Origin: Phycisphaerales bacterium
Lineage (GTDB): Bacteria; Planctomycetota; Phycisphaerae; Phycisphaerales; UBA1924
DNA length: 64,000 bases
NCBI GenBank assembly: GCA_016709445.1
Contig: JADJMV010000006.1
Span: 186,001 to 250,000, forward strand
Direction of reading: 5' to 3'
Numbering within the stretch: the stretch's first letter is position 1; each line of letters opens with the position of its first letter. The notes beneath the pieces are model-generated. The model had not been told where the DNA came from. It made no database searches and saw nothing but the letters and a program-made list of their open reading frames with translations. Shown in pieces: positions 38,090 through 47,862 of the stretch. A program made the translations under genes and the position numbers.

Positions 38090-38898
38090 CTATCTGCGGA
38101 GCTGCGCGACGGCCCGCAGGGTGTCGTCGGCGGCCCGGATGGAATTGCTGTTCATCTCGAAAGCCCGCTGCGTACGGATCATCTCGATGAGCTCTTTCGT
38201 GGGATCCACGTTCGAGTTCTCGAGCCTCCCCTGGTTCAGCGAGCCCCGATTCTCCTCGCCGGGGTTGCCGAGGATCTCCGGGCCGCTCGCCGCTGTCTCG
38301 ACGAAGAGGTTCTCGCCGACCTGCTTGAGCCCGGTCGGGTTGACGAATGTGGCGATCTGGATCTGCCCGACCTCGGTGGGCTCGGCCTGGCCCGATTCGA
38401 CGCCTGCACCCGTCCGTCGGGGGTGATGGAGACGCTGATCGTGCCCTCCGGAATGGTGATCGTGGGCTCGAGCCGCCGGCCCTGGTCGTTGGCGAGCACG
38501 ATCTCGCCGTCGGAATTGAGCGTGAAATTGCCGGCGCGGGTGTAGGCGACGCCCTGGGGGCCGAGCGAATCTTCAACCTGCACCTTGAAGAATCCGAGCC
38601 CGTCGATCATGACGTCGTAGGGGCGGTCGGTCGTCAGCGGGGAGCCCTGTTCGAAGGTCACCTGGGTGCCCGAGACCTTCACGCCCAGACCGACGTACAG
38701 ACCGGTGGGGCGCTGGTCGCCGTTGGCGTTCTCCACGCCCGGCTGCCCCCGCTCGACGTACATCAGGTCCTGGAAGTTGGCCCGGCTGGCCTTGAAGCCC
38801 GCGGTATTCACGTTCGCCAGGTTGTTGGCGATCACGTCCAGCTGCGTGTTGAGCGCTGTAAGCCCCGAGGCGGCGGATTGCAGGGCGAGTACGGCCAT
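38090..38898 (-). CDS. flgG: Distal rod protein FlgG, one frameshift
   Basis: The start (MAVLALQSAASGLTALNTQLDVIANNLANVNTAGFKASRANFQDLMYV) and GLGFFKVQVEDSLGPQGVAYTRAGNFTLNSDGEIVL are diagnostic. Near 38403 one base is missing or extra; the following frame gives GQAEPTEVGQIQIATFVNPTGLKQVGENLFVETAASG and ends VDPTKELIEMIRTQRAFEMNSNSIRAADDTLRAVAQLRR at 38090. With that corrected the protein is about 269 residues, as usual. As an essential rod gene in an intact cluster, sequencing error is likely. Confidence 0.92.
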
Positions 38899-38914
38899 GG
38901 GCCCTCTTCCTCTC

Positions 38915-39694
38915 TTAAGTCACCTTGGCGAAGCGGTTGATCGCCTGGTCGAGCATCCGGTCGTGGTAGCCGATCATGCTCAGGTTGCTCTGGACATCTC
39001 TCGAGGCCTGCTCGATCTGCATCAGGGTGGTGATCTCGTTCACAGCCGCCTCCTCGACGGCCCCCTGATCGATCAGCCCGGTCGCCGGGCGGCGATTGGC
39101 CATCTGGCTGGCGTTCGCGATGAACTGGCCGTCGGTCCCCTTGCGGAGCTCATCGCGGTTGGTGACCTCCACGAACTGAAGTTTGGCGATCTCCACCCCG
39201 CCCTGCCGGATCGTGCCGTCCGCGCCGATCTCGGGGTCGGCCCGTCGGGGATGACGACGGGCCGCCCATCGTCGCCCACGACCGGCATCCCCGCGACCAC
39301 GGAGACCAGCGCGCCCCGAGGGGTCGCGGGTAAAGCGACCGTCGCGGGTCAGGCGGAGCCGATCGAGCGAGCGGTCGCTCTCATTGAGCAGCGCGAAGAA
39401 CCCTTCCCCCCGGATCGCCAGGTCGTAGGGGTTGCCGGTGTTGCGGATAGTGCCCTGCTGGAACTGCGGCTTGGTGCGCTCCGACATGACGCCCGCGCCC
39501 AATCGCTCGAGCATCGAGTTGGACGGGAGATACCCCAGGTCGTCCTCGACCCTGGCGGGATCGCGCTGCCGGGTGATGGCGAAGTCGGGTTTGAATCCCA
39601 CGGTGTTCATGTTGGAGAGGTTGCCGGTGTAGAGGTCCTGCCGGTAGGTCGCGTTCAGGGCGCCGGAGGTTGCAATGTACAGGCCGTAGTTCAT
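38915..39694 (-). CDS. flgF: Proximal rod protein FlgF, compensating frameshifts
   Basis: From the ATG at 39694: MNYGLYIATSGALNATYRQDLYTGNLSNMNTVGFKPD, LAIRGEGFFALLNESDRSLDRLRLTRDGRFTRD, and a C terminus INEITTLMQIEQASRDVQSNLSMIGYHDRMLDQAINRFAK of the rod/hook type. Between about 39240 and 39310 the frame differs by one base; there the alternative frame LVSVVAGMPVVGDDGRPVVIPDGPTP restores a normal sequence. Residue count (259) is normal. It is transcribed just before flgG, with 16 bases between them. Confidence 0.88.
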   Translation of the reverse strand: MNYGLYIATSGALNATYRQDLYTGNLSNMNTVGFKPDFAITRQRDPARVEDDLGYLPSNSMLERLGAGVMSERTKPQFQQGTIRNTGNPYDLAIRGEGFFALLNESDRSLDRLRLTRDGRFTRDPSGRAGLRGRGDAGRGRRWAARRHPRRADPEIGADGTIRQGGVEIAKLQFVEVTNRDELRKGTDGQFIANASQMANRRPATGLIDQGAVEEAAVNEITTLMQIEQASRDVQSNLSMIGYHDRMLDQAINRFAKVT

Positions 39695-39870
39695 GCCGCT
39701 CCCGGGACCGCCCGCGCGAGGGGGTCCGGCAGCCGCAACACAAGCCCCGTGCCAAAGCACAAGCGGGCGGCACGCCAGCCCCGCGGGCGCGAGCCGCGCA
39801 TGAATCGCGCCCTGCGCAGGTTCCGCCCGCGCACGCGATCGCTTCGGCCCGGTGTCTCTAGATGCTGCGG

Positions 39871-40113
39871 TTAGCCCATCCGCCCGCACCCACCGCCGGG
39901 CCGGCCGCAGGCGCAACCCCCCGTGTGGACGTGGCTTCCGGAGGAAGCCCCGGCGCTCGGGGCCGCCCCGTGGGTCGCGAAGACGGAGAACTTGCGTTTG
40001 AAGGATCGGCCCTTGCCCTCGGGGTCGTGGAGGGGCTTGTCGGCATCGGCCATTGGGCGCTGGACTTCGATGACGGTCCCGTCCTGCTCGCACTCGTACT
40101 CGTACAGGGGCAT
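39871..40113 (-). CDS. FmdB-family zinc-ribbon protein, Cys-poor
   Basis: An 80-residue protein starting MPLYEYECEQDGTVIEVQRPMADADKPL, the standard opening of FmdB putative regulators. The usual second cysteine of the first knuckle is absent (CEQDGT), and Cys residues appear only in a C-terminal GGCACGRPGGGCG tail, so zinc binding would differ. FmdB-type proteins are small and of uncertain function. The ATG at 40113 is five codons inside a longer frame and fits the family. Confidence 0.8.
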   Translation of the reverse strand: MPLYEYECEQDGTVIEVQRPMADADKPLHDPEGKGRSFKRKFSVFATHGAAPSAGASSGSHVHTGGCACGRPGGGCGRMG

Positions 40114-40153
40114 GGCGTGGTCTCCCACCGGGGACGCCCGATCGGCGGTCCGG

Positions 40154-41599
40154 CTACATGCGGTAGGTGGTTGGGGCCAGTGTTCCCTCGACGCGGGTCT
40201 TCCACTTGTCGTAGCCGGCCCGGCCCATCAGGCCGAACGTCGCCTGCTTGCCGGTCTCGACGGCGGGCTGGTCGTACGCGTCGATATTCAGCATGAGGCC
40301 GGCGTAGGCGGTGACGACCTCCCAGAGCATGATGAACTCGCCGACGTGGTGCTCGTCGAGCTTCGGGAAGTTGATGCTGAAGTTGGGGCGTTGGCTGTCA
40401 ACGAGGGCGTACTCGGTGGCCCGCTTCTCGGCGTTCAGCAGCAGGGCCATGCTCTTGCCCTCGAGGTACCCGAGTGCCTCGATCCCGAGCCCCTCCGGGA
40501 TGGTGAGGTCATGCCCGCCGAAGTCGTCGACCTGGATGAAGCCGAAGACCTTGTCGTTGGGCCCCTCGCGGTAGAGCTGCACCTGGGAGTGTTGGTCGGT
40601 GGTGCCGAGCGCCTTGATGGGCGTGAACCCGGCGAACACGGTGTCGCCGGTGAGGCTGACACGCTTGCCCAGACTCTCGGCCCAGAGCTGCCGGAACCAG
40701 TCCGCGAGCAGATACAGCGCGTTGCAATAGGGCATGAGGACGTGGTTGCTCTTGCCCTTGCGTGTGCCGAGTTCCACGAGGAGCGTCGCGAGCATCGCCG
40801 CCGGATTCTGCGCCAGGTCCGGGTTCGAGCAGCGTCGGTCCATCGCGTCGGCGCCGTCGAGGAGCGCGTCCAGGTCGATCCCCGCCATCGCCGCCGAGAA
40901 GAGCCCCACGGGGCTGAGCACGCTGAAACGCCCGCCGACGCCCTCGGGTACGGGCAGCGTCGCGTAGCCGTCCGCATCGCAGATCTGCCTCATCGTGCCC
41001 TTGGCCGGATCGGTGATCGCGACGATGTGGTCCTTGAACTTCGCTCCCATGGCCGCCTTGAGCAGCGCCCGCACAGTCATGAACTGCGAGGCGGTCTCGG
41101 CCGTCTCGCCACTCTTGCTCACGACGTTGAACAGCGTCCGCTCCAGCCCGCCGCCGGCGGCGCTCCGGCAAAAGTCCAGCACCGAGCCAAAGTAGGCCGG
41201 GTCGACGTTGTCTACGACGAACACCCGGGGGACCGCTCTCTCCTTTGCACCTCGTCCGTTAGCGCCGGCCTCCCAGAGGTTGTGCGTCCCCGGGCGCAGC
41301 GCCGACTGCAACGCGATGTTGCCGAGCGCCGAGCCCCCGATCCCGAGCACCACGAGGTTGTCGAACCGCCCACGGCACCGCCCGACCACCTGTCGCACCG
41401 CGGCGAGGTGCTCGGCCCGCATCGGCCCGCGGGCCAGCTCGCGCCACCGCTCCCAGCCCGTGCCGCGGGACGACGCCAGCCGCTCGGTAAGGTGAGAGGC
41501 CGCCTGCGCCAGCTCGGACCCCGCACCGATCCGTGCCGGATCGAGCCCGTGGTCACCGACGCGTTCGGACAGACAGTTTGCGTAGTCGAGTGTGAGCAT
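40154..41599 (-). CDS. pgi: Glucose-6-phosphate isomerase
   Basis: A 481-residue glycolytic enzyme interconverting glucose- and fructose-6-phosphate. Conserved motifs: LVVLGIGGSALGNIALQSAL, NVVSKSGETAETASQFM, SVLSPVGLFSAAMAGID and the active-site GFTPIKALGTTDQHSQVQLY with its histidine. The shorter length and C-terminal YDQPAVETGKQATFGLMG place it in the bacterial-type subfamily. It is the first gene of the minus-strand run preceding the flagellar genes; the spacing to fmdB is about 40 bases. Confidence 0.95.
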   Translation of the reverse strand: MLTLDYANCLSERVGDHGLDPARIGAGSELAQAASHLTERLASSRGTGWERWRELARGPMRAEHLAAVRQVVGRCRGRFDNLVVLGIGGSALGNIALQSALRPGTHNLWEAGANGRGAKERAVPRVFVVDNVDPAYFGSVLDFCRSAAGGGLERTLFNVVSKSGETAETASQFMTVRALLKAAMGAKFKDHIVAITDPAKGTMRQICDADGYATLPVPEGVGGRFSVLSPVGLFSAAMAGIDLDALLDGADAMDRRCSNPDLAQNPAAMLATLLVELGTRKGKSNHVLMPYCNALYLLADWFRQLWAESLGKRVSLTGDTVFAGFTPIKALGTTDQHSQVQLYREGPNDKVFGFIQVDDFGGHDLTIPEGLGIEALGYLEGKSMALLLNAEKRATEYALVDSQRPNFSINFPKLDEHHVGEFIMLWEVVTAYAGLMLNIDAYDQPAVETGKQATFGLMGRAGYDKWKTRVEGTLAPTTYRM

Positions 41600-41659
41600 G
41601 CCCTGAGCGTAGCGACCCCCTGGGCGGCGGGTGGCGGCCGCACGGGTGCTCAGGCCCCG

Positions 41660-43071
41660 TTAGCCCGGCGGTTGCGCCCCGAGGGCCCTCGCGGCGAGCA
41701 CGGTGCGGAGCCGCTCGATCAGGCGCAGGCTCCCCTCCGGCCGTGGCGGCGCCCCCGCCCCGGCGGATCGGAGCCTCGACCACGCGCGGTGGCGCCGGGC
41801 CTTTCGGAGCAGCGAGGACGCTCCATCGGGCGGGATCGCTCCCGGCCCGGAAGCGCCCGGCGCCGCCAGCGGTCGTTCGCTCGCCTGGCCATAGGTCTGG
41901 AGTCTGACGATCAGCCACACGCCCCGCCGCACCACGGCCTCCAGCGCGGCCTCGGTCAGTCCGAGCTCGATGTCGCCTTGTTGGTGGAGCAGGGCGTGTC
42001 GGAAGAGTTCGCGGCCGCCCAATGCCAGGCCGGCCGCGCCGCCGAGCACCATGCCCACGCCCAGCGTCGCCCCCCCGGTCCCGACGTCGATGAGCCCGCC
42101 CTTGACGCCACCCGCCAGGATGCCGCCCGCGACCGTGGCGATGGCGGATCCGACGGTGAGCGTGGCGTCTGCGGGGTCGAGCAACGCCGCCTCGCGTGCA
42201 GACCTGGAGTCGAGTTCGGCTTCGATGGCCGCGAGGCGATCTGGCGAGACGCCGTGCAGCTCGGCCAAGCGGTCTCGCAGCCGTCTCCAGCCCTCACCGA
42301 GGTCTCGCGCGAGTTCCGCCTCGCCCTCGGACCGCGTCGGGCGCGGCGTCACCACGCGATGGGATGCGAGGTCCACGAGCAGGGTCGCGAGTTCCTCGGC
42401 CATCGCCGCGACCCGCCGCCGCTGGCTGGATGCGCGGCGGTCGACGATGGACTGGAGCGCCACGCCCCATCGCTGCCCGAGCAGTTCGCGGAGCTTTCCG
42501 AAGAGGCGCGACGCGTCGGCCTCGCTGGCTGCCCACGCGTCGAACCTGGCGACGGCGTGGAGGCCGTTCCTGCGGAGGGCGGCGTCCCATTCGTCGCTTC
42601 GCGCGCGGTCGTCGCCCGTGCAGTTGAGCACGGCGACGATCGGCCGGCCACACCGGCGCAGCAGCTCGTGCTCTTCCCAATACTTGTTCCGCGGGGGCTC
42701 CCTCGCATCAAACACGAGGAGCCCGGCCTCGCAGTCTTTCAGCGTGCGGAGCGGCCGAAGATCGTGCTCGATCGCCGGCGGTCCGGCCGCGAGCAGGGCG
42801 TCGAGCGCCGCGCGCCGGAGAGCGACTGCTCCTGCTCGACGCGTCGGAGGTGTTCGAGCGCGAGCGCGGCATTCTCGAGACCCGGAGTATCCCAGAAGAC
42901 GGCGACCTCTTCTCCATCGAGGGCGAGCGCGTAGCGGCGGCTCTGGCGCGTTGTGCCCGGAGCGTCGGCGACCTCGCCCAGCGATGCGTCTCGCAGCAGC
43001 GTCCGGAGCACCGAGGTCTTCCCGGTGTTCGTATGACCGATGACGGCCAACCGGATCGGCTCGCGGCTCAT
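41660..43071 (-). CDS. Membrane-associated GTPase, DUF3482 type, one frameshift
   Basis: From the ATG at 43071: LAVIGHTNTGKTSVLRTLLRD (P-loop), APGTTRQSRRYALALDGEEVAVFWDTPGLEN (switch II DxPG), then after an indel near 42800 LLVFDAREPPRNKYWEEHELL and VLNCTGDDRARSDEW (degenerate NKxD). A C-terminal domain with glycine-rich hydrophobic helices (GSAIATVAGGILAGGVKGGLIDVGTGGATLGVGMVLGGAAGLALGG) is typical of DUF3482. Its ATG overlaps the DUF2868 stop as ATGA. Proteins of these two families are usually neighbours; the shared role is unknown. Confidence 0.82.
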
Positions 43072-45164
43072 GCCGGCGCCCCCCCGGATTCGGGCAGGAG
43101 CCCGAGGCGGATTCGGACGTGCGCCGTCAAACGCGGGGCCTCGCGCGGTGTGGCGATCTCTGGCGCACCATCGAGCACAAAGTCGATCGATCTGGCGACC
43201 TGCTCGTCCCCCATGCCCTGCAGCCCGAGCACGAGTGCGTGCAGCACCGCGGCACGGACCCCGTCGACCGCTGCTCCCTCTCCCTGTGGTGGTTCGCGAC
43301 GCGCCGCCGCGAAACCCCGCCCCCCGAGTTCGCCGAGAGCCGCCCCGACTGCGGCGTAGAGGGGCCACGCACCCGCGGCCCACCCGATCGGCCCGCCGGC
43401 CAGCGCGACCGCAGAAAGCGTCCCCGTTGTGACGAGCGTCGCGGCTGCGGAGGCCCATCCGACATGGCGCGGCATCCAGCCGGGAAGGAGCTTCCCGAAG
43501 CTCTTCGCGCTCTCCGCGAGTACCGCCTTCGCCTCGCCCAGTCCCTCGATCGAGCGGGCCGACTCGACCGCCCGGCGCCAGCGCGGCGTCGCGTCGAACC
43601 GATTCTCGATGTGACGCAGCAGCGCAGCGAGGGAGGCATCGGAGAAATCGTCTGCCCCGGCCCATCGGTCGATGTCGTCCAGTGCGGCGCGGACTGCGCC
43701 CGGCGCGGAACTCGGAGCCACGGCACGGTCGCCGGCCAGAACCGCGAGGCGTGCGGCCGTCACGGCCGTCGAGTGGAGGAGGTCCGCCTCGATCACGCGC
43801 GCCGCCGGGATTCCCGCCGCAACCGCCATTTCTCGCCAAAGCCCCGTCCGGTGCGCGATCCGCTCGGCGTCCCGATCCGAGCGATCGGTCGCGAGTGCGC
43901 GGCTGAGCGTCAGCACGGCGCCCATCCCGTCGCCGATCCGCGCGACAAGCTCGACGACGAAGTCCCGCTCGGCCGCCGCGGGGGTCTCGCCCCGGGAGAA
44001 GCACACGATGAGCGCCGCCGGCTGGGTGGGCGAGTCGTCGAGGTGCTCGAGCACGCGGCGTCGATCCGCGGCCCCATCGACGATGCCCAGATCTACGCAC
44101 CCCTCGAGGCCCGCCGGGGGCCAGGAGATCTCCCGATCGATCTCGTATCCGAGCACCGCGGCCGGCCCGCGCGGTCGGTGGTCCGGGGCGCCTGGCGCGC
44201 GAGTCGCGATGGGGTCGGGGGCCGGAGCCATCGGTTCGCCGGCGTCCGCCGCGAGGCGCCGGTCCCGCGCCATCGCCCGTTCGGCGTACGACTCGCTCAC
44301 CGGGAGCGGCCCGGCCCGGGTGGCGTGCCGGAGCGCGGTCCCGACGCAGGCCAGCGCGATCAGACGCGGGCACGCGCCCCAGACGACGAGCGAGCCGACC
44401 AACATCCACGCCCAGCGCGATGGTTCCGCCAGATCGTCGGCAGGCCGATCGGCACCGGCACGGGCCGCCACAATCTCGGCGCGTGTCGGGGTCGGCAGCC
44501 CCAGCGCGCGGGGTCCGGAGGCCACCGCGTCGACGAGGGCGACAACCTGGGAGTCGGTGAGCAGGGTCGACTTCCAGAAAAACCGGTACTGCTCTCGGAA
44601 CCCCGCGGCGACGACCAACGCCGCGATCGAGCCGACGATGAAGCTCAGGCCGGCGGTGTGTCCCAGTGCACTGGCCAGCCAGAGGCCCCGCCGCCCACCG
44701 AGCGCGACCGAAACCGCCGCCATCCCTGTCGGCCGAGGCCGACCATGCGCCCCGAGCCGGATGAGCCCAGAGGCCACGGCCCTCGCCGCGCCGGCCCAGG
44801 GGTGGGCCAGGCCCGCCCGCGCCAACAGCGGCAAGATGAGCGCCGCGAGCAGGAACACCGTGTGGACACCCAGCGTGATCTGCAAGAACCAGAGCGGGTT
44901 GAGCTGCGTCCCCTCCGGGCGGGTGGGGTCGCCGCCGCCGGCGAGCCCGGCCCACGCCGCCGAGAGCCCCGCAAGCAGGCCGAGGCCGGCCGCCCCGAAC
45001 CAGAGCAGCCCGAAGGAGCCCAACACCTTGCGCAGCGTCGGCTCCAACCGGAGACGCTGGTCCAACCGCTGGGCCCGCTCCAGCAGGCTGGAGGGGGGGC
45101 CCAGCGTCGCTGCTTCCTCGGGAGGACTCAGCCACGAGGACCCGTCCTGTTCGACATCGGCCAC
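43068..45164 (-). CDS. DUF2868 membrane protein
   Basis: A 698-residue protein. Two N-terminal helix pairs (FGLLWFGAAGLGLLAGLSAAW, FLQITLGVHTVFLLAALILPLLA) and later ones (AGLSFIVGSIAALVVAAGF, WAWMLVGSLVVWGACPRLIALACVG) flank a soluble domain with LGYEIDREISWPP and PAALIVCFSRGETP that may act as a nucleotide- or partner-binding module. A conserved pattern SFGKLLPGWMPRHVGWAS lies near the C-terminal part. The gene starts at 45164 and couples to the GTPase by an ATGA overlap. No function is known. Confidence 0.75.
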   Translation of the reverse strand: MADVEQDGSSWLSPPEEAATLGPPSSLLERAQRLDQRLRLEPTLRKVLGSFGLLWFGAAGLGLLAGLSAAWAGLAGGGDPTRPEGTQLNPLWFLQITLGVHTVFLLAALILPLLARAGLAHPWAGAARAVASGLIRLGAHGRPRPTGMAAVSVALGGRRGLWLASALGHTAGLSFIVGSIAALVVAAGFREQYRFFWKSTLLTDSQVVALVDAVASGPRALGLPTPTRAEIVAARAGADRPADDLAEPSRWAWMLVGSLVVWGACPRLIALACVGTALRHATRAGPLPVSESYAERAMARDRRLAADAGEPMAPAPDPIATRAPGAPDHRPRGPAAVLGYEIDREISWPPAGLEGCVDLGIVDGAADRRRVLEHLDDSPTQPAALIVCFSRGETPAAAERDFVVELVARIGDGMGAVLTLSRALATDRSDRDAERIAHRTGLWREMAVAAGIPAARVIEADLLHSTAVTAARLAVLAGDRAVAPSSAPGAVRAALDDIDRWAGADDFSDASLAALLRHIENRFDATPRWRRAVESARSIEGLGEAKAVLAESAKSFGKLLPGWMPRHVGWASAAATLVTTGTLSAVALAGGPIGWAAGAWPLYAAVGAALGELGGRGFAAARREPPQGEGAAVDGVRAAVLHALVLGLQGMGDEQVARSIDFVLDGAPEIATPREAPRLTAHVRIRLGLLPESGGAPA

Positions 45165-45309
45165 GGCCCGGATCAGGGCGAGGTCGAGGAGGCCGAGTTT
45201 GGGTGGGGTGGGGTCGTGGGGGCCATCCGGAGCATTGTTGGCGGCCGGGCTTGGGGGATTGAGCGCACGCGGTTCAGACCGGATCCATCGGACCGGTTAC
45301 GCTTGGGCC

Positions 45310-45876
45310 ATGATTCACCCCTGGCACGACGTCACCCCTGCCGTGGAGGGCAAAGACCTCCCCGGCGTCTTCAAGGCGATCATCGAGATCCCCAAGGGCT
45401 CGAGCAACAAGTACGAACTCGACAAGGGCTCGGGCATGCTCAAGCTCGACCGGGTGCTCTCCTCCGCCGTCCATTACCCGGCCAACTACGGCTTCATACC
45501 CCAGACGCTCGCCGAGGACCACGACCCCCTCGACGTCCTGGTCTACTGCACCGAGACGATCCCCCCCATGACGCTCTGCGAGGCCCGGGCGGTCGGTCTC
45601 ATGACCATGCTCGATCAGGGCGATCCCGACCACAAGATCATCGCCGTGCTCTGCCAGGACCCGATCTACAGCGAGTTCCAACTGGCCAGCAACTTCCCCA
45701 AGCACATCTTCAGGATGCTCAAGCGGTTCTTCGAGGATTACAAGCAGCTCGAGGGCAAGGGCGTCGAGGTCGACGACATCATGCCCGCCGAGACCGCCCA
45801 CGCCGTCATCGAGGATGCGCTCCAGCGGTACGCGAAGGCCCGTCGCACAGGCGGCGCCAGGGGGCTCATCCTGTGA
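45310..45876 (+). CDS. ppa: Soluble inorganic pyrophosphatase, family I
   Basis: A 188-residue cytosolic enzyme that hydrolyses pyrophosphate. Motifs: IEIPKGSSNKYELDKGSGMLKLDRVLSSAVHYPANYGFIP (substrate-binding K, E, R and Y), EDHDPLDVLVYC with the catalytic Asp cluster, and GDPDHKIIAV. Both this enzyme and the membrane HppA exist here. The ATG at 45310 is preferred; the frame is open upstream as antisense shadow. Its stop overlaps the hpt start (GTGA). Confidence 0.95.
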   Translation: MIHPWHDVTPAVEGKDLPGVFKAIIEIPKGSSNKYELDKGSGMLKLDRVLSSAVHYPANYGFIPQTLAEDHDPLDVLVYCTETIPPMTLCEARAVGLMTMLDQGDPDHKIIAVLCQDPIYSEFQLASNFPKHIFRMLKRFFEDYKQLEGKGVEVDDIMPAETAHAVIEDALQRYAKARRTGGARGLIL

Positions 45877-46466
45877 GGCATGCCGCCGGCCAGCCGGGAG
45901 CCTTCCCGGAGATCGAACGCACGCTGATCGCCCGCGAGGCGATCGCCGCACGGGTCCACGAGATGGCGGCCAAGCTCTGCAACGACCTCCGGGACGAGAT
46001 GGCCCGGACCGGTCCAGGGCGGATCGTGATTGTGCCCATCATGTCCGGCGCGATGATCCTCGCCTCGGACCTGCTCCGTGAGATGCCGCTCAAGCTCAGC
46101 CTCGGCCTCGTGGCCGTCAGCAGCTACCCCGGCACGAGCCTCGCGAGCAAGGGCGCCGTGATCCAGAGCGAACTCCCGACCGATCTCGCCGGCACCCACG
46201 TCGTCGTGGTCGACGACATCCTCGACTCCGGGCAGACGCTCGAGCTTGTGCGTCGCATCATCGCAGAGCAGCGACCCGCCAGCCTCAGGGCCTGTGTCCT
46301 GCTCCGAAAGCGTGTCTCCCGCACGGCGACCACACCCGACGAGCGGCTGGCCGAGTACATCGGGTTCGATATCCCGGACGAATTCGTCGTCGGCTATGGC
46401 CTGGACTACAACGGGTACTACCGCAATTACCCCGAGATCGCCACCCTGAAGCGGGAAGCCCTGTGA
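45873..46466 (+). CDS. hpt: Hypoxanthine phosphoribosyltransferase
   Basis: A 197-residue purine-salvage enzyme started at the GTG at 45873 that overlaps the ppa stop. RIVIVPIMSGAMILASDLLREM, LGLVAVSSYPGTSLASKGAVIQSE, the PRPP loop VVVVDDILDSGQTLELVRRI, and the base-recognition end YIGFDIPDEFVVGYGLDYNGYYRNYPEIATL fit the family closely. Its product releases pyrophosphate, so its coupling to ppa makes sense. The stop overlaps the next start (GTGA). Confidence 0.93.
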   Translation: MRHAAGQPGAFPEIERTLIAREAIAARVHEMAAKLCNDLRDEMARTGPGRIVIVPIMSGAMILASDLLREMPLKLSLGLVAVSSYPGTSLASKGAVIQSELPTDLAGTHVVVVDDILDSGQTLELVRRIIAEQRPASLRACVLLRKRVSRTATTPDERLAEYIGFDIPDEFVVGYGLDYNGYYRNYPEIATLKREAL

Positions 46467-47641
46467 TCGACGCCCCCGCCAAGTCGGCGGGGGATATCCC
46501 CCGCGAGCTTCGCCCGTGGGTCGATGCCGACGACCCGCCCCGATTCACAACGCGGCCGAGCGTATGGGCCATCCTGCTCGAGTCGCTTGGTGGCCTCCTG
46601 CTCCTCGGGCTGTTCGCGACCCTGATCGCCATCGTGCTCGCCGCGATGGGCCGTCTTGGGGTGTTGGGCCCCAAACTTCTCGGGGGCGTCTTGTTGGCCG
46701 CGGCGCTCCGGCTTCTGTGGCAGTCGGTCGTCGTCAGCGCACGACGCTACGCGTTGACGAGGAGGTACGTGCTGCGGGTTTTCGGCGTGTTTGCGAGGAG
46801 TGCCGCGACGGTCCCGGTCGCGAGGGTGCAGCACGTGGTGTTGCACAGGACGCTCCTGGAGCGGTTGACAGGCACCGGCACCCTTGGCTTTGCTACCGCG
46901 GGAACCGGGGGGATCGAGATCGCCTGGGTGACGATCGACCGCCCGCTCGCCCGTCTGGAAGAGGTGCGCCGCATGATCGAGACCTGCAGGCTGCAGCGCC
47001 CCGAGCCCGTCGTCATCGGGCTGGCGGGAGGGGTCGGGTCGGGAAAGAGCGAGGTCGCCCGCGCCTTTGCCGAGCTTGGCTGCCCGGTCGCCGATTCCGA
47101 CAAGGCCGCACGCGAGGCGCTCGACCGGCCCGACGTCCGCGCCAAGCTTGTCGAGTGGTGGGGGGGCGAGGTGCTCGACCGCGACGGCCGGATCGACCGC
47201 AAGCGTGTGGCCGCGATCGTGTTCGCGGATGCCGATCAGAGGCTGCGATTGGAGGGGCTGGTCCACCCGATCGTTCGGCAGGGACGGGCGGAACTCCGCG
47301 ACCAGGCCCGGCAGGCCGGGGCCCCAGCGGTGATCGTGGATGCACCCCTGCTGTTCGAGGCCGGTCTCGACGCTGAGTGCGATGCCGTGATCTTCGTCGA
47401 CGCTCCGCTTGCCTTGCGTCAGGATCATGTTAGGATATCTCGGGGTTGGGATCAGGCCGAGCTCGTTCGGCGAGAAAAAGTCCAACTCCCCCTTGATGAG
47501 AAGCGTAAACGGTCAGATCATGAGATAGTAAACGACGCCGACCCCGCCCGACTACGGGCGGAGGTAAGGCGGATCCTCGATCAGATCCTGGCATGTCGAA
47601 GAGGGAACGGTCCGGAACCGCTCGGGCCGATCGCCGGTTGA
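46463..47641 (+). CDS. coaE: Fusion: membrane PH-like domain plus dephospho-CoA kinase
   Basis: A 392-residue protein from a GTG overlapping hpt. Residues 30-95 hold two transmembrane helices (WAILLESLGGLLLLGLFATLIAIVLAAM, LLGGVLLAAALRLLWQSVVV) followed by a bacterial PH-like (DUF304) segment ending near residue 170 (YALTRRYVLRVFGVFARSAATVPVARVQHVVLHRTLLERLTGTGTLGFAT). Residues 182-392 are CoaE: P-loop GLAGGVGSGKS (186-196), CPVADSDKAAREAL, VVIVDAPLLFEAGLDAECD and KRKRSDHEIVNDAD. CoaE completes coenzyme A. The fusion is read in one frame with no stop or indel sign. Confidence 0.85.
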   Translation: MIDAPAKSAGDIPRELRPWVDADDPPRFTTRPSVWAILLESLGGLLLLGLFATLIAIVLAAMGRLGVLGPKLLGGVLLAAALRLLWQSVVVSARRYALTRRYVLRVFGVFARSAATVPVARVQHVVLHRTLLERLTGTGTLGFATAGTGGIEIAWVTIDRPLARLEEVRRMIETCRLQRPEPVVIGLAGGVGSGKSEVARAFAELGCPVADSDKAAREALDRPDVRAKLVEWWGGEVLDRDGRIDRKRVAAIVFADADQRLRLEGLVHPIVRQGRAELRDQARQAGAPAVIVDAPLLFEAGLDAECDAVIFVDAPLALRQDHVRISRGWDQAELVRREKVQLPLDEKRKRSDHEIVNDADPARLRAEVRRILDQILACRRGNGPEPLGPIAG

Positions 47642-47862
47642 CGGGCATCGTGTGATTGCCGACGGCTTTCCCCCTCCATGGCCGGAATGAAGGGCCTGTC
47701 TCCCGTTCCAACACGTTCGGTGGTCGCGGGCAATCGGCGGCTTCACGCCACCCGGATCCACCGGCTCCAACCGCTGCTCTTCCGTCGCAAAGCAGCTTCC
47801 ACGAGACACCCTCCCCGCACGCACTCGCTCCACGCGCATCGTCCCGAAGGAATCACCACAAC

